Shown here: piece by piece, positions 11,774 through 18,217 of the stretch
How positions within the stretch are numbered: the first letter of the stretch is position 1
Layout of the letters: each line of letters starts with the position of its first letter
NCBI GenBank assembly: GCA_036375165.1
Contig: DASUSI010000099.1
Location: 7,206 to 71,205, forward strand
Length of the DNA: 64,000 nt
Origin: WHSM01 sp036375165
Lineage (GTDB): Bacteria; Actinomycetota; Actinomycetes; Mycobacteriales; Micromonosporaceae
Direction: 5' to 3'
Program-made: the position numbers and the translations under genes
The notes under the pieces: generated by a model
The model's database searches: none
What the model saw: the letters and a program-made list of their open reading frames with translations, nothing else
What the model was told of the DNA's origin: nothing

Positions 11774-11803
11774 CTGATGCCCGGCGGCACCGCCGGGCAT
11801 CAG
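11774..11803 (-). terminator. Hairpin after purD (14-bp perfect stem)
   Basis: CTGATGCCCGGCGG and its exact reverse complement are separated by two bases (effective loop GGCACC or longer). It sits between the purD stop (11822) and the crotonase start (11731), so it probably ends the purD transcript. Confidence 0.7.
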
Positions 11804-11821
11804 CCGCGATGTCTCAGCTCC

Positions 11822-13093
11822 TCAGGGCAGCCCAGGAATCCGGCCTGCCACCGCGGCCTCCGCGATGTCGGTCCGATACCGGGCACCTGCCCAAGACACT
11901 CGATCCACCAGGGCGTACGCATTGCTGCGGGCCGCCGCCAGGTCCGCTCCGACCGCCGTACAGGAAAGCACCCGGCCGCCCGCGGTGACCAGCGTCCCGT
12001 CCTGCGCCTGCCGGGTGCCGGCGTGCAGGATCCCGGGCACCGGGCCGCCGTCCGAGGTCAGCGCCCCTGTGATCACGTCTCCGGTACGCGGTTGGCCGGG
12101 GTAGCCCTCGGAGGCCACCACGACGGTCACCGCAGCCCCGGCCCGCCACGCCAGCGGCGACTGCTCGGCGAGCCCGTCGGTCGCCGCGGCGTACAACAGA
12201 GCACCCAGCGGGGTCTCCAGCAGGGCAAGCACCGACTGCACCTCGGGGTCCCCGAACCGACAGTTGAACTCGATCACCTTGGGTCCGTCCCCGGTGAGCA
12301 CCAGGCCGCAGTACAGCAGGCCGGTGAACGTCGCACCCCGGGACGCCATCTCCCCGAGCGTGGGACGGACCACATCGGACATCACGTCCTCGACCAGGCC
12401 GGGCGGCGCCCACGGCAGCGGCGTGTACGCGCCCATGCCCCCGGTATTGGGCCCGGTGTCGCCGTCGCCGATCCGTTTGAAGTCCTGTGCCGGGAGCAGC
12501 GGCACGGCGTGTGACCCGTCAGTGATGACGAACAGCGACACCTCGGGACCGGACAGGTACTCCTCGACCACCAGGTCGGAAGCCGCCGCCGCGTGCGCCA
12601 ACGCGGCATCCCGGTCCGCTGTCACCACCACACCCTTGCCGGCCGCCAGCCCGTCGTGCTTCACCACGTACGGCCCACCGAACTCGTCCAGTGCCCGCTC
12701 CACATCAGCCCGCGAATGACAGGTGCGCGAACGGGCCGTCGGGACCTTCGCCGCTGCCATCACGTCCTTGGCGAACGCCTTGGAGCCTTCGATCCGGGCG
12801 GCGGCCCGGGAGGGACCGAAGCACGCGATGCCGGCGTGGCGTACCGCGTCGGCCACCCCGGCCACCAGCGGCGCCTCCGGACCCACCACAACCAGATCCG
12901 CGCGCACCGCCACGGCGAGCCCGGCGACCGCGTCCGGATCGGTGGTGGCGACATCCCGTACCTCGGTGGCAGCGGTGGCGATGCCCGGGTTACCGGGAGC
13001 GGCGACCAGATGGTCCACGGTGGGGTCGCTGGCCAGGGCCACCGAGAGGGCGTGTTCCCGGCCCCCGGATCCGATCAGTAGTACGCGCACCAC
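11822..13093 (-). CDS. purD: Phosphoribosylamine--glycine ligase
   Basis: 423 aa GAR synthetase, the ATP-grasp enzyme for the second step of purine synthesis. MVRVLLIGSGGREHAL is the standard N-terminus. GSKAFAKDVMAAAKVPTA, YVVKHDGLAAGKGVVV and IGDGDTGPNTGGMGAYTPLP are conserved ATP-grasp and substrate elements, and IEFNCRFGDPEVQ carries the metal ligands. It is transcribed away from the glycerophosphodiesterase gene; about 180 bases between the two hold both promoters. Confidence 0.97.
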   Translation of the reverse strand: MVRVLLIGSGGREHALSVALASDPTVDHLVAAPGNPGIATAATEVRDVATTDPDAVAGLAVAVRADLVVVGPEAPLVAGVADAVRHAGIACFGPSRAAARIEGSKAFAKDVMAAAKVPTARSRTCHSRADVERALDEFGGPYVVKHDGLAAGKGVVVTADRDAALAHAAAASDLVVEEYLSGPEVSLFVITDGSHAVPLLPAQDFKRIGDGDTGPNTGGMGAYTPLPWAPPGLVEDVMSDVVRPTLGEMASRGATFTGLLYCGLVLTGDGPKVIEFNCRFGDPEVQSVLALLETPLGALLYAAATDGLAEQSPLAWRAGAAVTVVVASEGYPGQPRTGDVITGALTSDGGPVPGILHAGTRQAQDGTLVTAGGRVLSCTAVGADLAAARSNAYALVDRVSWAGARYRTDIAEAAVAGRIPGLP

Positions 13094-13276
13094 GGCAGCC
13101 TACGTGGCGGCGGTCGCGGCCACGGCCGGGTCCGGCGGGCGAGTCGCCGACGGGCCAGTTGCGACACGCCGCGAAGATCCCGCGTAACGCTCGAACGTTG
13201 CACGGTCGGCCTTCACTACGCATACCCTCAACAACTACCCCAGTCCACATGTCAACCCGTCCGGAAGGAGTGGCTG

Positions 13277-14416
13277 GTGATACTTAGGTCAATCGGGACT
13301 TTCAGCAGCATCGCCGCGGTAGCTACCGCAGTCGCCGTCGGCGTACCCTTCGGAAGCGTGGCCAGCGCAAACGACCCGACAACCAGCCGAGCAGAGGAGT
13401 CACCCGCGCCGATCGTGATCGGACACCGTGGAGCCAGCGGCTACCGACCGGAACACACCCTCGCCGCGTATCGGCTGGCCATCCGGCAGGGCGCCGACGT
13501 GATCGAGCCCGACCTGGTCCCCACGAGTGACGGTGTTCTGGTGGCTCGGCACGAGAACGAGATCTCAGGGACCACCGATGTCACGGACCACCCGGAGTTC
13601 GCGGATCGGAGGACCACCAAAGTGATCGACGGGGTCCGGGTGGCCGGCTGGTTCACAGAGGACTTCACCCTTGCCGAACTCAAGACCCTGCGGGCCCGGG
13701 AGCGGATCCCGCAATTGCGTCCCCGAAACACCCGGTTCGACGGCGAGTTCGAGATCCCGACCCTGCAGGAAGTGATCGACCTGGCCCGCAAGGCGAGTCA
13801 GTGGACCGCCCGCACCATCGCCATCTACCCGGAGACCAAGCACCCGACGTACTTCCGCTCGATCGGCCTCGCGCTGGAGCCCGCGCTGGCCCGGATCCTG
13901 CGTGCCAACGGCCTGGACGGTCCGGACTCCCCCGTGCTGCTGCAGTCGTTCGAGCCAAGCAGCCTGCAGGAGCTGAACGGGCTGGTCGACCCGCCGCTGT
14001 TCCTGAACCTGACCGACCGTGGCAGACCGTACGACTTCGTGGTGAGCGGCGACCCCCGGACCTACGCCGACCTGGCAACCCCGGAAGGGCTGCGGTGGAT
14101 CTCCGGCTGGGGCGACGGGGTGAGCGTGAACAAGAACCTGATCGTGCCGCGGGACTCGTCCGGCCGGCTGACGGAACCGACCACGGTGGTCGCGGACGCG
14201 CACGCCGCCGGGCTGGCGGTCCACTCCTGGACGTTCCGCAACGAGAACACTTTTCTTCCGGTGGACTACCGCAACGGCACCGATCCGGCCGCGTGGGGTG
14301 ACGCTGCCGCCGAATACTTACTGTTCTTCCACCTCGGACTGGACGGAGTGTTCAGCGACTTCCCCGACACCGCTGTGACGGCCCGGGACGAGTTCGCCAA
14401 GAGCCAGACAGCCTGA
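13277..14416 (+). CDS. Secreted glycerophosphodiester phosphodiesterase
   Basis: 379 aa. The GTG start at 13277 follows GGAAGGAG by 6 bases. A signal peptide (IGTFSSIAAVATAVAVGVPF, cleavage near VASAND) shows export. The GDPD catalytic motif is IGHRGASGYRPEHTLAAY followed by ADVIEPDLVPTSDGVLVARH, supplying two catalytic His residues and metal-binding Glu/Asp. SWTFRNEN, DGVFSDFPDTA and KHPTYF are typical of GlpQ-type periplasmic enzymes. It should hydrolyse glycerophosphodiesters to glycerol-3-phosphate and alcohol. TTGCAC at 13198-13203 with CATACC 17 bases on is a possible promoter. Confidence 0.93.
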   Translation: MILRSIGTFSSIAAVATAVAVGVPFGSVASANDPTTSRAEESPAPIVIGHRGASGYRPEHTLAAYRLAIRQGADVIEPDLVPTSDGVLVARHENEISGTTDVTDHPEFADRRTTKVIDGVRVAGWFTEDFTLAELKTLRARERIPQLRPRNTRFDGEFEIPTLQEVIDLARKASQWTARTIAIYPETKHPTYFRSIGLALEPALARILRANGLDGPDSPVLLQSFEPSSLQELNGLVDPPLFLNLTDRGRPYDFVVSGDPRTYADLATPEGLRWISGWGDGVSVNKNLIVPRDSSGRLTEPTTVVADAHAAGLAVHSWTFRNENTFLPVDYRNGTDPAAWGDAAAEYLLFFHLGLDGVFSDFPDTAVTARDEFAKSQTA

Positions 14417-14890
14417 GCCGCCGCACGTTTCGGCGCGGCACGGTCGCACCGCACCCTGTCGTTGGTGAGGTGCCGATATGCCGTGCCCGCATCGTACGGC
14501 TCGTGGCTGATTCGTGGTTCCCGATCTCGTCCGGTGGCTGGCTACCACTCGTTTCACAGCCGCACACGGGATGTGCGGATACCTCATTCTCGTGAATTTT
14601 CGGAGCGCGGTGCTGCGTCAGGTACAGTCACCGACGTTGCATTTCGCACCAGCAGCAGTGACTATAAGGAGTGCTCTGAATACATGGCCGTTGCCGCTCG
14701 TATCGCGGGAGCCGTCCTTTTAGCCGGACGGCTGGATGCAGTACGCCGCAGTCGGGCTGATGGACCGCACCACGGACCGTAGCAATGACGCTATCTCGAC
14801 GCGGGAACCGCTCAGCGTGACCCTCGCGTGTCCTGATATTCGTGCTGCGCCCTGTGGGGCTCGCCGGTCAGTCTGGGAGGAGAACTCTTG
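14417..14890 (+). other. 474-base gap before the small ORF: no clear gene
   Basis: No frame here looks like a known protein. A reading of about 32 codons from ATG 14684 (MAVAARIAGAVLLAGRL) has TAAGGAG about 12 bases upstream and could be a very small peptide, but support is weak. A hairpin with an 8-bp stem (AGCCGTCC/GGACGGCT, 14710-14733) lies inside it. Confidence 0.4.
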
Positions 14891-15313
14891 GTGATGTCGA
14901 CTTCCGACGCAGCGGAGAGTGCTCCAGCGGATCCCGCGGTGCTCATCCAGCAGCGGAGCCTGGACGATCAGCCGGCCTACGGTTACGCCGCCGGTCACGG
15001 CGGCCCTGCCAGCCACAACTGCGGTGCCACCTGCGGGAATCCCGGCTGCAACAGCGGCAACCGTTCGGCCACCCGCGGCAGTCATGCCAACCACCCTGGC
15101 TTGCGGTGCGTCAGGGGTTCCGCTGCGGGGCGTACCCGGAAGCTCCCAATCGCGGTTACGCGACTACTGATCCGTCGGATTGACACCGTTTCGGGGTGTC
15201 ACTTCCCGCTCGCTCCGGGGGTCGAGTATCCGGCCGTGCCGCATGGGTCCGTCCCGGTATCGAAGAACGGCCATTCAACGACGTGGCGAAAGACCCACGT
15301 TCACCCGCCGTAG
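14891..15313 (+). CDS. Cys/His-rich small ORF, RiPP-precursor-like or metal-binding peptide
   Basis: I do not recognise a family. GTG 14891 or the next codon ATG 14894 follows GGGAGGAG by 7-10 bases, the best ribosome binding site of this region. An acidic, Cys-free stretch (residues 1-30, with VLIQQRSLDDQP) is followed by a Gly-rich segment GHGGPASHNCGATCGNPGC with Cys44, Cys48 and Cys53, then more His/Asn (SHANHPG). Leader-like then Cys/Ser/Thr-rich core layout resembles lanthipeptide-type precursors. Alternatively the CxxxCxxxxC plus His may bind metal. Codon use is coding-like to about 15110 and poorer after, so the true 3' end may have been lost. No lanthipeptide synthetase is in the window; the next genes make an isonitrile. 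Confidence 0.5.
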   Translation: MMSTSDAAESAPADPAVLIQQRSLDDQPAYGYAAGHGGPASHNCGATCGNPGCNSGNRSATRGSHANHPGLRCVRGSAAGRTRKLPIAVTRLLIRRIDTVSGCHFPLAPGVEYPAVPHGSVPVSKNGHSTTWRKTHVHPP

Positions 15314-15394
15314 CGCTCTGGGGATGTTCACTGAGCTTGCGATCAAATCCAACCTGATGAAGGTCTGGCACTCGATTCGGAAAGAAGGGCGAAC

Positions 15395-16243
15395 GTGGTT
15401 CTCTCAGACACCAGGGCGACTATCAAAATTGCGGGCACCGCTCCGTTCGGCAAGATAATCCGCCCCACCACCGGGGGTGTCGACATCACCCGGATCCCGG
15501 TTTCGACCGTGCGCGATCTGGTACGTGAGCATCGGATCATCGTGTTGCGCGGGTTCGACTCGTTCTCTGACCAGGAAAAATTCGTCAAGTACGCCGAATC
15601 GTGGGGCCAGATAATGCTCTGGCCGTTCGGCGGTGTACTCGAACTGGTTGAGCACGAGAATCCGGTTGACCATGTCTTCGACAGCAGCTGGATGCCGTTC
15701 CACTGGGACGGGGCCTTCGTGGCGCAGATCCCGGAGTTCCAGATGTTCCACTGTGTCACGGCACCCGGCGAAGGTCAGGGCGGACGCACGGTCTTCTGCG
15801 ACACCACCCGCATGCTCGCCAACGCCTCCGCCGCGACCCGGACATTGTGGGAGGCCGTGACCGTCACGTACCGGATCGAGAACAAATCGCACTACGGCGG
15901 GCAGGCCGTCTCCCCGGTGGTCGTCCCACATCCCGACCGCGGATACCCCACGATCCGTTATGCGGAACCCGTACCCGAAGAAATCGTCTTTCACAACCGG
16001 CCCGGCCTTGAATTCGACGGAGTGCCGGCGGAGCGGGTCACCGAACTTAAGCAGACATTGCGCGACGGCCTGTACGACCCGAGCAACTGCTACGCGCACT
16101 CCTGGGAAACCGGAGATGTGGTCATAACCGACAACTACACGCTGCTCCACGGTAGGGAGCCGTACACCAGTCGGTGTGGTCGCCATCTGCGCCGGATCCA
16201 CATCCTCGGCGACCCGCCGCTCAGAAATCCGGCCTTGCGCTGA
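15395..16243 (+). CDS. TauD/TfdA-family Fe(II)/2-oxoglutarate oxygenase, PvcB/IsnB-like
   Basis: 282 aa. GTG 15395 follows AAGAAGGG by 5-6 bases. The iron ligands are visible as His103 and Asp105 in PFHWDGAF and His252 in TLLHGREPY. Arg266/Arg267 in RHLRRIHI are suited to 2-oxoglutarate binding. In known isonitrile pathways the PvcB/IsnB partner decarboxylates or desaturates the isonitrile amino acid made by PvcA/IsnA. The pairing with an isonitrile synthase immediately downstream supports that role here. Base composition is lower in GC than the flanking purine genes. Substrate and product cannot be read from sequence. Confidence 0.87.
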   Translation: MVLSDTRATIKIAGTAPFGKIIRPTTGGVDITRIPVSTVRDLVREHRIIVLRGFDSFSDQEKFVKYAESWGQIMLWPFGGVLELVEHENPVDHVFDSSWMPFHWDGAFVAQIPEFQMFHCVTAPGEGQGGRTVFCDTTRMLANASAATRTLWEAVTVTYRIENKSHYGGQAVSPVVVPHPDRGYPTIRYAEPVPEEIVFHNRPGLEFDGVPAERVTELKQTLRDGLYDPSNCYAHSWETGDVVITDNYTLLHGREPYTSRCGRHLRRIHILGDPPLRNPALR

Positions 16244-16540
16244 GCCGTCCTTCTGGTGGAGAAGTAGCCGTCAATCTGGGCACGGGTAAGCGCAGGGCTG
16301 TTACGGGCAATGCTCCCGGAAGGCGGGAAGGTCGACTCAAGGCAGGGGGTCCCTGTTGAAGCCCGACGGCCACCCGTGGCGGAACGGCGGATGCGGGTAT
16401 CCAGTGCGGCGCGGTCAGCCCGTCGCGCCGACGTCGGTGTCCGCACCGTTGATGGCCCCGACCCACGTGTTCTTTCGGGGGTCGGTGTTCTCATAAGCAT
16501 TTCGATCGAACCTACCGGAAACACCACGTGTGATAAGTGG
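16244..16540 (+). other. About 300 bases between oxygenase and isonitrile synthase genes
   Basis: The isonitrile synthase frame is open back to 16310, with an ATG at 16391, but the residues before 16541 are not like the family and the codon use is not convincing. This may therefore be an untranslated leader or an N-terminal extension. No repeat or terminator was seen. Confidence 0.4.
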
Positions 16541-17581
16541 GTGATAGCAGTGCCAGAATCGGCCACCGAACTGCTGACCGAGCTGTTTAGGTATCGCCGA
16601 CTCGATCCCTCCGTACCACTTTGCACGGACACTGGTTTCTCGTGCTGTGTCGGGGTTCATCTTCCGAAACTGTTGCCCAGAGTGAACGACGGAAATCCGG
16701 TTGAACTGATCCTTCCAGCATTTCCCGCCAAGAGCCCAAGCCCGCGAAAGGTGCTGGGGACCCTCCCGGACCTGGCCGAGGAGCGGGCGCTGCGTTATCT
16801 ACAGCGCGTCTGCGACCGCCTCGCGGAGACGTATCCTCCCGGTGTACGTCTGATCATTTGCTCCGATGGCCTGGTCTTCAGTGACGTGGTGGGCGTTCGT
16901 GACGCGGACGTCACGGCTTACGGCCGCGAACTGCGCCATATCATCAAGGAATGTGATCTACATAGTTTGTCACTGTTCGATCTGAGTGATGCGTTTGGCG
17001 GCACATCGTACGAGTCGATGAGGCGGCGGCTGTCCGTTGAATACGCCGAAACGCTACAGATTGTACGCAAAAAAATACGGAGCGAACCTGCTGCGACACG
17101 AATGTACAACGGCATTCATCGATTCCTCGTGGAAGACCTGGCCGGAGTCCGGCCCGACTGGTCGCGCAGCCGGTTGCGTTCGGTCTGCCGGGAGCGCGCC
17201 TACGAGCTGATCCAGCGGTCGAATGCCTGGGGGCGGCTGATAGCCGAGCGGTTTCCAGGGGCGTTGCGACTGTCGATTCACCCACAACACCCACACGACG
17301 ACAAGATCGGCATTCGGCTTGCCGACGGGGCGTCCGACGTCTGGATCACACCATGGCACAGCGTCGCCCTGGTCGACGCCACGGACGCCGGCCACCACCG
17401 GCTGGTACACCGGCACGAGGCCGAACGGCTGGGTGGCCGGCTGGTGTACCACGACGGGCGACCGAACCACTTCGCACTCGAAGTCGGGGCACCGGGCACC
17501 GAAGACCTGGCGACCGCGAGGGAGCCACACCATGGGCTCGTCACCGGCGGGGTGACCGGGCAGGACGTACCGGGCGACTGA
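16541..17581 (+). CDS. Isonitrile (isocyanide) synthase, PvcA/IsnA/DIT1 family
   Basis: Converts the amino group of an amino acid, usually Tyr or Trp, to an isonitrile using ribulose-5-phosphate as carbon donor in characterised members. Family hallmarks are LCTDTGFSCCVGVHL, AFPAKSPSPRKVLGTLPD and LIICSDGLVFSDVVGVRD, followed by YELIQRSNAWGRLI and LRLSIHPQHPHDDKIGIRL. GTG 16541 gives 346 aa, near the usual 320-340; GTG 16550, ATG 16391 or an earlier start are possible, and no start has a good ribosome binding site. It follows the oxygenase on the same strand, so the two form a two-enzyme isonitrile unit. The following regulator and exporter may serve the product. Confidence 0.9.
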   Translation: MIAVPESATELLTELFRYRRLDPSVPLCTDTGFSCCVGVHLPKLLPRVNDGNPVELILPAFPAKSPSPRKVLGTLPDLAEERALRYLQRVCDRLAETYPPGVRLIICSDGLVFSDVVGVRDADVTAYGRELRHIIKECDLHSLSLFDLSDAFGGTSYESMRRRLSVEYAETLQIVRKKIRSEPAATRMYNGIHRFLVEDLAGVRPDWSRSRLRSVCRERAYELIQRSNAWGRLIAERFPGALRLSIHPQHPHDDKIGIRLADGASDVWITPWHSVALVDATDAGHHRLVHRHEAERLGGRLVYHDGRPNHFALEVGAPGTEDLATAREPHHGLVTGGVTGQDVPGD

Positions 17582-17600
17582 TGATCAAGAGAGGAATATA

Positions 17601-17630
17601 GCAAAGGATTTTTTGCAAAGATAACTTTGC
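17601..17630. promoter_or_regulatory. Operator-like inverted repeat GCAAAG-ATAA-CTTTGC with an extra half site
   Basis: GCAAAG (17615-17620) and CTTTGC (17625-17630) form a perfect inverted repeat around ATAA, and a third GCAAAG lies at 17601-17606. The AT-rich site sits 17 bases before the GTG of the HTH regulator; TTACGT at 17635-17640 could be its -10 with a leaderless start. It is a strong candidate for autoregulation of the HTH-exporter operon. Confidence 0.65.
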
Positions 17631-17647
17631 GATGTTACGTTGCTCAG

Positions 17648-18217
17648 GTGACCGAACCGCGCATCCGCCGCGTAACCGACCTGGCCAGCCTCAAGGCGGT
17701 CGCCCATCCGCTGCGGGCGCGACTGCTGGCCGCACTGCGCATCGACGGTCCGGCGACCGCCACCGAACTCGCCCGCAGGCTGGGCGAGAGCTCCGGTGCC
17801 ACGAGCTACCACCTGCGGCAACTCGCCAGGTACGACTTCATCGAGGAAGATCCGGAGCAGCCCAACGCCAGGGACCGCCGCTGGCGTGCGGCGCACCGCT
17901 ACACGAACTGGCTCGACTCCGACTTCGAAACCGAACCGGAGGGCCGTGAAGCCACTCACTGGCTCCGGCTGCACCAGCGAAACGCGCACAGCCGGGCCGC
18001 TGAACGGTTCGAGGAAGCCGACTGGGGCCGAGAGTGGCGGGATGCCTCGGGACAGAGCGACGACTTCGCCCGACTCACCGCTGCCACGCTGCGTGAACTC
18101 CAGGGCCGGATCGGTGAGCTGATCCGGGAATACGCAGCCCGAGACGCCGACGCCCCCGACGCCGAACTCGTCGCGATCTACTACTCCGGCTATCCGGTTC
18201 GGGGCTATCCGACATGA
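17648..18217 (+). CDS. ArsR-like winged-helix transcriptional regulator (HTH_20 type)
   Basis: 189 aa. GTG 17648 is preferred to TTG 17627, which would lie inside the operator. The ArsR-type helix-turn-helix is seen as LKAVAHPLRARLLAALRIDG, ATELARRLGESSGATSYHLRQ and the wing YDFIEEDPEQPNARDRRW. It has no Cys/His metal site of the classical ArsR kind. Its stop overlaps the ATG of the MFS exporter by four bases, so the two are translationally coupled. HTH_20-MFS pairs of this kind commonly act as a self-regulated efflux unit. Confidence 0.88.
   Translation: MTEPRIRRVTDLASLKAVAHPLRARLLAALRIDGPATATELARRLGESSGATSYHLRQLARYDFIEEDPEQPNARDRRWRAAHRYTNWLDSDFETEPEGREATHWLRLHQRNAHSRAAERFEEADWGREWRDASGQSDDFARLTAATLRELQGRIGELIREYAARDADAPDAELVAIYYSGYPVRGYPT

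Noticed and set aside
14710..14733. Hairpin in the gap before the Cys-rich ORF as a riboswitch
   Set aside because: An 8-bp stem alone is not enough, and no known riboswitch core was recognised.
15404..16201. 265-codon minus-strand frame over the oxygenase
   Set aside because: It is antisense to the PvcB-like gene, with no recognisable motif; its Gly/Arg-rich composition is that of a shadow frame.
16310..16540. Isonitrile synthase start at 16310
   Set aside because: The residues are unlike the family and the distance exceeds the usual length; the start is left as uncertain at 16541.
17627..17647. TTG 17627 as start of the HTH regulator
   Set aside because: It lies within the operator repeat and gives no family-like residues.
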